NCBI RefSeq assembly: GCF_042427575.1
Contig: NZ_JBHMFD010000013.1
Coordinates: 1 to 64,000 of the forward strand
Direction of reading: 5' to 3'
DNA: 64,000 nt
From: Bergeyella porcorum
GTDB lineage: Bacteria; Bacteroidota; Bacteroidia; Flavobacteriales; Weeksellaceae
Positions 51,802 to 60,587 of the stretch are shown here, piece after piece. Positions within the stretch are counted from its first letter, which is position 1. Each line of letters starts with the position of its first letter. The notes under the pieces are model-generated. The model searched no databases. It was not told the origin of the DNA and saw only the letters and a list, made by a program, of their open reading frames with translations. Position numbers and translations under genes: made by a program.

Positions 51802-52752
51802 ATGAATAGAAAAGAATTCCTAAAAATAGCTGGAGCAAGCGGTTTAGCATTATCATTAGCCCCGAATATGTTGTTGGCGAAAAATCATTCATTGCTTACA
51901 GAAGATGGATATCAGCTGACGATTTTACATACCAATGACCAACATAGTAGAATAGAACCCTTTGATGCCGGTGGTGGTAGAAACGCCAATCAGGGTGGTT
52001 TTGCTAGGAGAGCTCATCTCATCAAAGAAATACGCAAGACAGAAAAGAATGTGTTGCTTTTAGATTCTGGAGATATTTTTCAGGGAACGCCTTACTTCAA
52101 CCTTTTTGGAGGAGAATTGGAGTTTAAGCTGATGTCTATGATGGGCTATGATGCCGCTACGATGGGCAACCACGATTTTGATAACGGTGTAGATGGCTTT
52201 GTGAAGGTATTGCCCAATGCTCAGTTTCCTTTCATTACTTCCAACTATGATTTTTCTAACACCGTAGTAGATGGCAAAACCGAGAAGTATAAAATTTTTA
52301 ATAAAAACGGAATTAGAGTTGGGATTTTTGGTGTGGGGATTAATCTGGACGGTCTTGTGGGAAAAAAACAATACAAAGAGACTAAATATCTAGACCCTGT
52401 GGACATTGCACAGCACTACTCCGAATTTTTGAAGAAAGATAAGAAGTGTGATGTGGTGATTTGTTTATCTCATTTGGGGTATAAGTATAAAGAAAGCCAT
52501 TTGATTTCTGATGTTACGCTGGCTTCTAAAACCGAAAATATTGATTTGATATTGGGAGGACATACCCATACTTTCCTTCCAGAGCCACAGTCATATACTA
52601 ATAGGGCAGGGAAATCCGTTCTAATCAATCAAGTAGGATTTGCAGGATTACTTTTAGGAAGAATAGATTTCTTCTTAGACAAGCAAAAAAATATACAACG
52701 CATCTCTTGGAATAATCAGGTGATTGATGACCGATGGGATGGATTGGTGTAA
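51802..52752 (+). CDS. 5'-nucleotidase metallophosphatase domain protein
   Basis: 316 residues from the ATG at 51802 (a GTG just before it is less likely), 3 bp after the previous stop. An N-terminal signal with NRKEFLKIAGASGLAL (Tat-like, although lacking a twin Arg) is followed by the metallophosphatase motifs LHTNDQHSRI, DSGDIFQGTP, GNHDFD and GGHTHTF. It supplies the two-metal active site, while the preceding gene supplies the substrate-binding domain. Confidence 0.9.
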   Translation: MNRKEFLKIAGASGLALSLAPNMLLAKNHSLLTEDGYQLTILHTNDQHSRIEPFDAGGGRNANQGGFARRAHLIKEIRKTEKNVLLLDSGDIFQGTPYFNLFGGELEFKLMSMMGYDAATMGNHDFDNGVDGFVKVLPNAQFPFITSNYDFSNTVVDGKTEKYKIFNKNGIRVGIFGVGINLDGLVGKKQYKETKYLDPVDIAQHYSEFLKKDKKCDVVICLSHLGYKYKESHLISDVTLASKTENIDLILGGHTHTFLPEPQSYTNRAGKSVLINQVGFAGLLLGRIDFFLDKQKNIQRISWNNQVIDDRWDGLV

Positions 52753-52833
52753 TTAGATTTGAAAACAATCTTTCGTAATTTTTGTATAGCGTATTGAGTA
52801 CAGCATAAAGCCTATTGCATAAACTTTTAAGTG

Positions 52834-55125
52834 ATGAAAAAAACAATTTCTATTCTCGCATTTTTGGGGTTGATTAGTGTTCAGTCTCAGGTGATTTCAT
52901 CTAAAAAATGGAACGATTGGTTTTCCTATAACAATGTCTTACAAATCCGTGAAGATAACGGCAAACTGATTGCTGCTACCGAAAATGGAATTTTTTTCTA
53001 CACTCCTGCTTCTGGCGAGATTACAAAATTGTCTAAAGCCAATGGGCTTCACGAAGTGAAAATCTCCGCTTTTGATTTTAACCCTGAAACTAAAGTAGGC
53101 TTGGTAGGCTATGCCAATGGGACTATGGATGTGATTACAGAAGAGGGAATTACCTATGTGGTAGATATCCCCATCTCACAAAGCTATACGGGAGATAAGA
53201 AGATAAAACATATTGCCATCACAGGAAAATATGCTGCCATTACGGTGGAATATGGTGTTTCAGTTTTTGATTTGGAAAAAAAAGAGTTCAAGGATACCGC
53301 ATTTTTCCCTTCGGGAACTGTTCCGAAAGAATCGGTGATTAAGGATAATCAGATTTTTGTAGTGACCAATACCGAGATAAAAAAACACACCATAGAAAAT
53401 AATGGCATAGCAGATATTACTTTCCCTATTTACACCTCGTGGGAAACAGCATTGGCAGGGAGTTTCAATCATATTGATATTCAAAATGGCGTTATTGCCT
53501 ATGCTGGGAGCAATACTGCAGGATATAGTGATGGCGTTACTTTTAATAATCTATCGGGGGCTTTTACCAATATCAAAGATGTGGTGGTAGCAGACGCTTC
53601 GGTTTTAATTGTAGATGAAGCAGCACCAGAGTATAAAGTTTATTCTTATAATACGGCAGGAAGCTTATTGCAATCTCACAACTTTGCTGAAGCATTGAAT
53701 ACCGCTTGGCAACATCAAGACCAGCTCTTTGCAGGAAGTCAAATTTCAGGTATTTTGGACCAAAGCCTAAAAATTTGGAAAGCAGATGGGCCGTTCCATA
53801 ATCAATCGTATAAAATTCATCTTTTTGATGATAAGATTTTGGTAGCTTCTGGTGGTACGGATATTCGGCACGACGTGATTACCATTCACCCTCTTACCTT
53901 GGGTATTTATTACTTTAATGGAAAACAATGGATTTACCCACAATGGTTTTTAGACAATCATAATGCTACCACAGATAAGATGAGGTTTAATGTGATTGGA
54001 GTTACAGCCAATCCTGTGAATAAAAAAGAAATCTTCTTTTCTACCTTCAACGGTTGGGCAAACCGAGCTTTCAATGGCTTTTATAAAATGGAGCTCAATG
54101 AAACCGATGCCGAGTTTATCAGATTTTATCCTACCTCTGGAAATCATAATACAGGAGGGGTAACCTATGATGATAAAGGGAACCTTTTTGGTGTTGGTGC
54201 TTTTGATAATGTAGGTTCTCCAGTAATGTATCTCTATGATAGGAATGGAGACGCCCTAAAGACAAGAACCCTGCCAGGGACTGCGGATAAAAATACATTG
54301 GCTAATCTTACCTATTACGAAGGAAAACTTTGGACAGCTGTACCTAGAAAAAATAATTTCATCATTACCAATACTCAAAATACCCCTACCAATCTTGCTG
54401 ATGATAACGATGTTGTACTAAGCAGAGATGCTAATAACCTTCCTGCTTCAGGAGAGGGAACTACGGTAGTGGCTTTTGGGAAAAACGATGAGGTATGGCT
54501 GGGTACAGATAAAGGACTAAGGGTGTTCAGCTCGGCTAGTCAGCTAGATGGAAGCACCCGCGGAGAACCCATCATTATAGAGCAACAAGGCTTGGGCGAA
54601 GAACTCTTTCGCGATAGTGGTATCTTACAAATTGCGGTGGACTCTGGAAATCAAAAGTGGGTCTCTGTGAATGGCGGTGGTGTATTTTACCTAAGTGCTA
54701 ATGGACAGCAAACCATTCATCATTTTACGAAGGAAAACTCACCTCTTCCTAATAATGCTGTAACGGATATTAAAATAGATGCCAATGGACTGGTGTATTT
54801 TGCCACTTCGGAGGGGATTGTAACCTATCAAGGAGATGTTGCGAATGTATCTGAAAACTTTGGCGATGTATTGGTGTATCCTAATCCTGTGGTGTACAGT
54901 ACCTATAAAGGAAATGTAAGAATCAAAGGGCTGGCAGAGAAAACCAATATCAGAATTACAGATGCTGCGGGCAACCTTGTGCATCAGGCTGTGGCAAGGG
55001 GAGGCTACTATGATTGGGACCTTACCAATAGAGGAAAACGAGTGGCTTCGGGGATTTATTTTGTGCTGATGACCAACGAAAATGGTACCGATAAAGCAAC
55101 GGCAAAAATAGCGGTGGTCAATTAA
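52834..55125 (+). CDS. porZ: PorZ-like type IX secretion protein
   Basis: 763 residues from the ATG at 52834. A signal peptide (about 1-19) is followed by propeller-type beta repeats (WNDWFSYNNVLQIREDNGKLIAATENGIFFY and similar to about 660), then a type A sorting domain of the type IX system (VYPNPV near 680, ending TAKIAVVN). PorZ sits on the cell surface and helps attach lipopolysaccharide to exported proteins. It is next to recO, as in other Flavobacteriia. It shows that the organism has the type IX system. Confidence 0.88.
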   Translation: MKKTISILAFLGLISVQSQVISSKKWNDWFSYNNVLQIREDNGKLIAATENGIFFYTPASGEITKLSKANGLHEVKISAFDFNPETKVGLVGYANGTMDVITEEGITYVVDIPISQSYTGDKKIKHIAITGKYAAITVEYGVSVFDLEKKEFKDTAFFPSGTVPKESVIKDNQIFVVTNTEIKKHTIENNGIADITFPIYTSWETALAGSFNHIDIQNGVIAYAGSNTAGYSDGVTFNNLSGAFTNIKDVVVADASVLIVDEAAPEYKVYSYNTAGSLLQSHNFAEALNTAWQHQDQLFAGSQISGILDQSLKIWKADGPFHNQSYKIHLFDDKILVASGGTDIRHDVITIHPLTLGIYYFNGKQWIYPQWFLDNHNATTDKMRFNVIGVTANPVNKKEIFFSTFNGWANRAFNGFYKMELNETDAEFIRFYPTSGNHNTGGVTYDDKGNLFGVGAFDNVGSPVMYLYDRNGDALKTRTLPGTADKNTLANLTYYEGKLWTAVPRKNNFIITNTQNTPTNLADDNDVVLSRDANNLPASGEGTTVVAFGKNDEVWLGTDKGLRVFSSASQLDGSTRGEPIIIEQQGLGEELFRDSGILQIAVDSGNQKWVSVNGGGVFYLSANGQQTIHHFTKENSPLPNNAVTDIKIDANGLVYFATSEGIVTYQGDVANVSENFGDVLVYPNPVVYSTYKGNVRIKGLAEKTNIRITDAAGNLVHQAVARGGYYDWDLTNRGKRVASGIYFVLMTNENGTDKATAKIAVVN

Positions 55126-55155
55126 TTCCGACAGTTTTTTTAATACAATAAAGTT

Positions 55156-55839
55156 TTGCAAAAAGGCTTTTTACTTTCTTACATTAAGTATGGGGACAAT
55201 GATGCAATCTTGCATTGTTTCACGCGAGATTATGGCTATACCAGCTACTTCGTGAAGGGGTTGTATGCTCCCAAGAATAAGAAAAAAGCCTATCTGCAAC
55301 CACTGAACGAACTGGCGATTGCTACGCTGGATAAAGGCTCCCGCAGCCTAATGAAAACGGTGTCCAAGCTGGAGCTGAATGCTTCCTATGATGCTTCTCC
55401 CAGCGTGAAAAAAAATACCATTATTTTTTTCGTGTCCGATTTTCTGAATCAAATTCTCAAAAATGAAAACAGCAATCCGCTCATCTATCAGGAGATTGAA
55501 GGGCTGAAAGCCGAGTTAGAAGCCCATAATCATCAGTCGCATTTGGTATTTTTATTCAGGATTTTATGTTGTCAGGGGCTGAATCCTCTTTACGACCATT
55601 ACCCTTATCTCAACCCCGAAAGTGGAAATTTTGAAGCAGAGAAAAGTCATCCACTTTTTGATGAAAACATATCCAAGCTGTGGAAGTTGCTCATTGTTTC
55701 GGAGAACAACTATGCCATTCCCATAGCCGCATCATTGAGGAAATCATTTTTGGATAGTCTGTTGGTGTATTATCACTACCATTTTACAGATTTCCGTACG
55801 CCTCATTCTTTAGAAATTTTGCAATCTATTTTTGAGTAG
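55156..55839 (+). CDS. recO: DNA repair protein RecO
   Basis: 227 residues from a TTG start at 55156; no suitable ATG exists before the conserved SYIKYGDNDAILHCFTRDYG. The OB-fold is followed by the helical part with FLFRILCCQGLNP. It loads RecA with RecF/RecR onto gapped DNA. The zinc-binding Cys pairs of many RecO proteins are mostly absent, as in other Bacteroidota. Immediately downstream lies the 41-bp minisatellite. Confidence 0.92.
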   Translation: MQKGFLLSYIKYGDNDAILHCFTRDYGYTSYFVKGLYAPKNKKKAYLQPLNELAIATLDKGSRSLMKTVSKLELNASYDASPSVKKNTIIFFVSDFLNQILKNENSNPLIYQEIEGLKAELEAHNHQSHLVFLFRILCCQGLNPLYDHYPYLNPESGNFEAEKSHPLFDENISKLWKLLIVSENNYAIPIAASLRKSFLDSLLVYYHYHFTDFRTPHSLEILQSIFE

Positions 55840-55936
55840 AATTTATTAAATCATTAATGATTTAATTGATTTTTTGATTGTTTTCGTGAAATTAAATCTG
55901 ATTATAAAGGTGTCGTTACGGGAAAACTTCAAGAAA

Positions 55937-56193
55937 TTTCGCGGGAAGAAATCCCAACTCGGGAAAGTCTCCTGTGGTTTCGCGGGAAGAAATCCCAACT
56001 CGGGAAAGTCTCCTGCAGTTTCGCGGGAAGAAATCCCAACTCGGGAAAGTTTCCTGCAGTTTCGCGGGAAGAAATCCCATCTTGGGAAAGTCTCCTGCGT
56101 TTTCGCGGGAAGAAATCCCATCTCGGAAAAGTCTCCTGCAGTTTCGCGGGAAGAAATCCCATCTCGGGAAAGTCTCCTGCGGTTTCGCGGGAA
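55937..56193. repeat. 41-bp minisatellite, six copies plus partial
   Basis: Units begin at 55937, 55978, 56019, 56060, 56101 and 56142, with an 11-bp part-copy at 56183. The spacing is exactly 41. Each unit starts TTTCGCGGGAAGAAATCCCA, then (A/T)CTCGG(G/A)AAAG, ending TCCTG(C/T)(A/G)G-like. Only point variants occur between units. GGGA/TCCC pairs inside each unit can fold. It is not CRISPR, because no spacers vary. All frames stay open on both strands because 41 is not a multiple of three. Confidence 0.95.
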
Positions 56194-56289
56194 AGAAAAA
56201 AGCAATATCAACCGTATCACTTTTTGAGTATTGAAAAAGAAATTATAACTAAATAGTTGTCTTAATCGCTTATAGCTTAAAGCCCATTG

Positions 56290-56679
56290 CTATTCTATTT
56301 TCACCCGATAAACATCGGTGTTATTTCTGCGGATTTGTTTTACGGAAAAACCTCCCGATTGTGGTATGATTTCCTCCAAATCAAAACTGGTACAGTCATT
56401 GGGCAAGCCTGCAAATATCAAGGTAAACCAGTGGTCTTGCATTGGCTCTACTTCCGTCCAAAAAGGGAAAATCGTGATGTTTTCTGCGTGTAGCAGCGGA
56501 CTGCGATGCCCAGAGTTTCTATCCACTAAAAAAGTGCTACGCCATACCCTGATGAGATTTCCCGCCAAAGGCGAAGCGGGAAAACAACAATGGACAATCA
56601 CTTGCCGTTCTTCAAGCGTTTGGCTTTGCAACTCTTGCAAAAGTTCCTCTGCGATGAAAGGTTGTGTTGTAGTAGTCAA
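56290..56679 (-). CDS. hypothetical protein
   Basis: 129 residues with no signal peptide or membrane segment. Recognisable text includes VHCCFPASPLAGNLIRVWRSTFLVD and DHWFTLIFAGLPNDCTSFDLEEIIPQSGGF, ending VYRVKIE. It is probably a small alpha/beta protein. No family is recognised. It ends the gpsA transcript (10-bp gap after gpsA) and runs toward the minisatellite. Confidence 0.7.
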   Translation of the reverse strand: MTTTTQPFIAEELLQELQSQTLEERQVIVHCCFPASPLAGNLIRVWRSTFLVDRNSGHRSPLLHAENITIFPFWTEVEPMQDHWFTLIFAGLPNDCTSFDLEEIIPQSGGFSVKQIRRNNTDVYRVKIE

Positions 56680-56689
56680 AAGAGGAAGT

Positions 56690-57742
56690 TTAGGTCAGTT
56701 TAGCGGTTAGTTTTTTAAACTGTTTCTCGGCATTTTTCTCCTGATACAAGATGGCATATACCGCATCTATAATAGGGGTTTCCATCTTTTTTTGCTTAGC
56801 CGTTTCGTAGATAGAAGCGGCAGCGTAGTAGCCCTCTGCCACCATATTCATAGACTGTATAGCAGATTTTACCGTATAACCTTTCCCGATGAGGTTGCCA
56901 AGATTTCGGTTCCTTGAAAATAAAGAGTAGGCGGTTACTAATAAATCACCCAGATAGGCACTCTCGTTCACATCTCTTGGGGCTTCATACACACCTTCTA
57001 AGAAGGTTTCCATCTCTCTGATGGCATTGGATACGAAGACGGCAGTAAAGTTGTCCCCATAGCCCAGTCCGCTGGCGATACCTGCTCCAATGGCGTAGAT
57101 GTTTTTGAGAATGGCACTGTATTCATTCCCGAGAATATCGGTGCTGTGATTCACTTTGATGAAACTGGAAGTGAAGAAAGTGTCCAATTGTTTAGAAACC
57201 GCCTCTTCCACAGTGGCAATAGTAAGGTAAGAAAGGCGTTCCATAGCGACTTCTTCGGCGTGGCAAGGCCCTGCAATAACGGCTTGATTTCTGAAGCCAA
57301 TATCAAATTTGTCTTTTAGATAATGGGCTACCACATCATTGTATTCTGGTACAATCCCTTTGATGGCAGAGATAAATACTTTATTCTTGTAGTCGCAAGA
57401 TAAACCTTCTAATGCAGACGCTAGATAGATAGACGGTGTCGCCAAGACAATGAAATCGCAGGCGGCAACCAGTTCATTAATATCCGTAGTGAGGTGCAGT
57501 TTTTTGGTGTTGAAACTTACGGAAGTAAGATAGGTAGGATTATGCCCTCTAAGCTCTATTGCTCCTTTTACAAATTCATTTCTTACGCACCAATGTACTG
57601 TTTTACAGTTTTCTGTAAGCATCTTCACAATAGCGGTTGCAAAACTTCCGCTGCCCACTACACCAATCTGCTGCGTTGGTTCTATTTTGGTAGATTTTGC
57701 TTTTCCTGATGATGGATTGTCTTTTACTTTCTTCTTAGCCAT
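56690..57742 (-). CDS. gpsA: glycerol-3-phosphate dehydrogenase [NAD(P)+]
   Basis: 350 residues, with about 25 extra charged residues before the Rossmann motif VGSGSFATAI. It reduces dihydroxyacetone phosphate to sn-glycerol-3-phosphate for phospholipid synthesis. Further GpsA marks: NPTYLTSV (family form), FISAIKGI, the AGPCHAEEV motif and the catalytic Lys in ALKNIYAIGAGI. A TATATTTG box on the minus strand (57770-57763) precedes the ATG. Confidence 0.94.
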   Translation of the reverse strand: MAKKKVKDNPSSGKAKSTKIEPTQQIGVVGSGSFATAIVKMLTENCKTVHWCVRNEFVKGAIELRGHNPTYLTSVSFNTKKLHLTTDINELVAACDFIVLATPSIYLASALEGLSCDYKNKVFISAIKGIVPEYNDVVAHYLKDKFDIGFRNQAVIAGPCHAEEVAMERLSYLTIATVEEAVSKQLDTFFTSSFIKVNHSTDILGNEYSAILKNIYAIGAGIASGLGYGDNFTAVFVSNAIREMETFLEGVYEAPRDVNESAYLGDLLVTAYSLFSRNRNLGNLIGKGYTVKSAIQSMNMVAEGYYAAASIYETAKQKKMETPIIDAVYAILYQEKNAEKQFKKLTAKLT

Positions 57743-57896
57743 AGTTCAGTAGAATGTTGCCACAAATATAGTAAAATAACCTTAATAGTTTTTTAAGTTG
57801 AGGAAAGGTGGTAATTCTATAAAATGAATAAAAAAAATAATAAAACTATATTTTGAAAAAAATTGCAAATTGCAACCGAAGAAAATGTAAAACATT

Positions 57897-58058
57897 ATGA
57901 TGAAGAACCTACATTTTTGGGTGTCGGGCATCTTACTTTTAATCTGGTTTTTAGGATATATGATATTGGATGTATCTTGGGAGATTCATTTTGTTTTTCT
58001 TCTAGCGGTGATTGTTTTGATAATAAAGTTTATCAGGGAAGATTATTCTGAAAAGTGA
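57897..58058 (+). CDS. very small membrane protein (lmo0937-like)
   Basis: 53 residues (MMKNLHFWVSGILLLIW then FLGYMILDVSW), with two transmembrane helices (about 7-23 and 31-46) and a charged end IREDYSEK. The size and layout fit the lmo0937/DUF5670-like small membrane proteins. A start at 57900 is equally possible. A hairpin terminator at about 58096-58126 follows. Confidence 0.65.
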   Translation: MMKNLHFWVSGILLLIWFLGYMILDVSWEIHFVFLLAVIVLIIKFIREDYSEK

Positions 58059-58095
58059 GTTAGATTTTTTCATCATTATTTATATTTGTTTGTAG

Positions 58096-58126
58096 GAGTT
58101 GTAATTTTTTTTGCAACTCTTTTTTA
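58096..58126 (+). terminator. terminator after small membrane gene
   Basis: GAGTTGTAA pairs with TTGCAACTC (one G-T pair), then TTTTTTT. Confidence 0.7.
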
Positions 58127-58210
58127 GTTCAGATTTGGTGGTATGCAAAATATCTTATTACTTACGTCTTAAAGTTTACTTCGTAATTTGAGATAAAAAA
58201 GAATGATATA

Positions 58211-58241
58211 TTTGTGGATTCAAAAATATTTTTTAATTTTG
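58211..58241 (+). promoter_or_regulatory. rplK operon promoter
   Basis: TTTG at 58211-58214, a 19-bp spacer, TAATTTTG at 58234-58241. The leader to rplK is about 92 nt. It gives the rplK-rplL block its own expression, apart from nusG. Confidence 0.7.
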
Positions 58242-58339
58242 CAACCTCAAATACCATAATGTGAGGTGAGATAAACATTAGGGTATGAATAAATAATGCT
58301 TCCAAATTCATTAATTATTCAAATTTAAACAAACAAAGA

Positions 58340-58786
58340 ATGGCTAAAAAAGTCTTTAAAATGGTAAAACTTCAGGTGAAGGGTGGTGCAGCCAACCCAT
58401 CGCCACCAGTAGGGCCTGCGTTAGGTTCTGCAGGGGTGAACATTATGGAGTTTTGTAAGCAATTTAACGGTAGAACTCAAGACAAGCCAGGGCAGGTGTT
58501 GCCTGTAGTAATTACAGTGTACGAAGACAAGTCTTTTGACTTCGTTATCAAAACACCTCCTGCAGCGGTGCAGCTTTTAGAGGCAGCGAAGCTTAAAGGT
58601 GGATCTGGAGAGCCTAACCGTAACAAAGTAGGATCTGTTTCTTGGGAACAAATTCAGAAAATCGCAGAAGATAAAATGTCAGACCTTAACTGCTTTACAT
58701 TAGATTCAGCACTTTCTATGATTGCTGGTACTGCGAGATCAATGGGAATTAAAGTAACTGGAGCTAAACCAACAACTAACGCTTAA
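58340..58786 (+). CDS. rplK: 50S ribosomal protein L11
   Basis: 148 residues. VKLQVKGGAANPSPPVGPALGSAGVNIMEFCKQFN is the diagnostic N-terminus and GTARSMGIKV the C-terminal signature. It binds 23S rRNA at the GTPase-associated centre. It is first in rplK-rplA-rplJ-rplL. Confidence 0.97.
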   Translation: MAKKVFKMVKLQVKGGAANPSPPVGPALGSAGVNIMEFCKQFNGRTQDKPGQVLPVVITVYEDKSFDFVIKTPPAAVQLLEAAKLKGGSGEPNRNKVGSVSWEQIQKIAEDKMSDLNCFTLDSALSMIAGTARSMGIKVTGAKPTTNA

Positions 58787-58797
58787 AACTTATTGAA

Positions 58798-59490
58798 ATG
58801 GCAAAATTGACGAAGAAACAAAAAGAAGCTTTAAGCAAAGTGGAAAAAGGAAGAGTGTATAGCCTGGAAGAAGGTGCTGCTCTTGTGAAAGAAGTAAACA
58901 CTGCAAAATTTGATGCATCTGTAGATATCGCTGTAAGATTGGGTGTAGACCCAAGAAAAGCGAACCAAATGGTAAGAGGGGTAGTATCTCTTCCACACGG
59001 TACTGGTAAAGATGTGAAAGTTCTTGCTTTGGTAACGCCAGATAAAGAGGCAGAAGCTAAAGAAGCAGGAGCAGATTTTGTAGGATTGGATGAGTATTTG
59101 GATAAAATCAAAAACGGTTGGACAGATGTAGATGTTATCGTTACAATGCCTGCTGTAATGGGTAAATTAGGTCCATTAGGTAGAGTGTTAGGTCCGAGAG
59201 GTTTGATGCCAAATCCAAAATCAGGAACTGTAACTATGGAAATTGGTAAAGCAGTATCTGAGGTGAAGTCTGGTAAAATTGACTTTAAAGTAGATAAATA
59301 CGGTATCGTACACGCTGCTATTGGTAAAGTGTCTTTTGACGCTGCTAAGTTGAAAGAAAATGCAGCAGAATTGTTGCAAACACTTCAAAAATTGAAACCA
59401 ACAGCGGCTAAAGGAACTTATGTGAAGTCTATCTATCTGTCTTCCACTATGAGCCCAGGAATTGCAATTGATACTAAATCTGTAAACTAA
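58798..59490 (+). CDS. rplA: 50S ribosomal protein L1
   Basis: 230 residues. GRVLGPRGLMPNPKSGTV (about 130-147) and the FDASVDIAVRLGVDPRKANQMVRG segment are typical L1. It binds the stalk region of 23S rRNA and often represses its own operon. It lies 11 bp after rplK and 17 bp before rplJ. Confidence 0.97.
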   Translation: MAKLTKKQKEALSKVEKGRVYSLEEGAALVKEVNTAKFDASVDIAVRLGVDPRKANQMVRGVVSLPHGTGKDVKVLALVTPDKEAEAKEAGADFVGLDEYLDKIKNGWTDVDVIVTMPAVMGKLGPLGRVLGPRGLMPNPKSGTVTMEIGKAVSEVKSGKIDFKVDKYGIVHAAIGKVSFDAAKLKENAAELLQTLQKLKPTAAKGTYVKSIYLSSTMSPGIAIDTKSVN

Positions 59491-59507
59491 TTAAAATCCT
59501 CTAGACA

Positions 59508-60056
59508 ATGACTAAAGAAAATAAAGTTGTAGCAATACAAGAAATTAAGGATTTGCTTCAGGATGCCAAAGTAGTTTATGTAGCAGATCTTGAAGGTCTA
59601 AATGCACAAAAGTCTTCAGACTTCAGAAGAGCAGCCTTCAAACAAAATATCAAAGTAAAAGTGGTGAAAAATACCCTTTTACAAAAAGCAATGGAGCAGA
59701 TGGAAGGAGTAGATTACTCAGAAATGTTCCAAACTTTCAAAGGAAATACAGCTATTTTGATTTCTGAAACGGCTAATGCTCCTGCGAAATTAATCAGAGA
59801 TTTCAGAAAGAAAGAAGAAAAACCAGCACTTAAATCGGCTTACTTACAAGAGACCTTCTATATTGGAGATCAAAACCTAGAAACTCTTGCTAACATCAAG
59901 TCTAAAGAAGAAATGCTTGGTGAAATCATCGGATTACTTCAGTCTCCAATCCAAAGATTGGTATCTGCATTGCAAAATAAAGCAGAATCTGCAGGTGCTG
60001 AAGAAACCGCAACTGAAACTCCAGCAGAAGAGGGAGAAACTCCAGCTGCTGAATAA
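59508..60056 (+). CDS. rplJ: 50S ribosomal protein L10
   Basis: 182 residues, with an acidic, Glu/Ala/Pro-rich C-terminal tail (after residue 160) that is longer than in E. coli. The N-terminal KVVYVADLEGLNAQKSSDFRR and KVVKNTLLQKAM segments fit L10. It anchors the L7/L12 stalk. It is followed by rplL after 48 bp. Confidence 0.95.
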   Translation: MTKENKVVAIQEIKDLLQDAKVVYVADLEGLNAQKSSDFRRAAFKQNIKVKVVKNTLLQKAMEQMEGVDYSEMFQTFKGNTAILISETANAPAKLIRDFRKKEEKPALKSAYLQETFYIGDQNLETLANIKSKEEMLGEIIGLLQSPIQRLVSALQNKAESAGAEETATETPAEEGETPAAE

Positions 60057-60104
60057 TAGACACTCAAAAAAATATCATAATCAACAATTAAAAACATTAT
60101 CACA

Positions 60105-60476
60105 ATGTCAGATTTAAAAAACTTAGCGGAAACGCTTGTAAACCTTACTGTAAAAGATGTAAACGAATTAGCTGCTATCCTTAAGGATGAGTACGGAATT
60201 GAACCAGCTGCTGCTGCTGTAGTAGTAGCGGGAGGTGCTGCTGCTGGTGAAGCTGCTGAAGAAAAAACAGAATTTGATGTAATTCTTAAATCAGCTGGAG
60301 CTTCTAAATTAGCTGTAGTTAAATTAGTAAAAGATCTTACAGGTGTAGGTCTTAAAGAAGCTAAAGACATCGTAGATGGTGCTCCTTCTCCATTGAAGCA
60401 AGGTGTATCTAAAGACGAAGCTGAGGCTCTTAAGAAGCAACTTGAAGAAGCTGGTGCTGAAGTAGAATTGAAGTAA
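60105..60476 (+). CDS. rplL: 50S ribosomal protein L7/L12
   Basis: 123 residues. The N-terminal dimerisation helices, the Ala/Gly-rich hinge (AAAAVVVAGGAAAGEAAEE) and the globular C-terminal domain (VKLVKDLTGVGLKEAKDIVDGAP) are all visible. It recruits translation factors to the ribosome. A terminator at 60499-60530 follows, before rpoB. Confidence 0.97.
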   Translation: MSDLKNLAETLVNLTVKDVNELAAILKDEYGIEPAAAAVVVAGGAAAGEAAEEKTEFDVILKSAGASKLAVVKLVKDLTGVGLKEAKDIVDGAPSPLKQGVSKDEAEALKKQLEEAGAEVELK

Positions 60477-60498
60477 TTCTAATTTAGATAAACTAATG

Positions 60499-60530
60499 AA
60501 ATCCACTCCATTGCGGAGTGGATTTTTTTG
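60499..60530 (+). terminator. terminator/attenuator after rplL
   Basis: AAATCCACTCC/GGAGTGGATTT, a short loop and a T run. Confidence 0.85.
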
Positions 60531-60546
60531 TTGATAATTTAAAGAC

Positions 60547-60577
60547 TTGTAGTTTCCGAAAATAATTTATATATTTG
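60547..60577 (+). promoter_or_regulatory. rpoB promoter
   Basis: TTG at 60547-60549, a 20-bp spacer, TATATTTG at 60570-60577. Transcription would begin near 60584, giving a leader of about 336 nt before rpoB. Confidence 0.7.
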
Positions 60578-60587
60578 CAGTCCTTTT

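Noticed and set aside
55846..56234. Overlapping open frames in the 41-bp minisatellite on both strands; possible CRISPR array
   Set aside because: Frames are open by repeat composition. The whole 41-bp unit is conserved, so there are no variable spacers and it is not CRISPR.
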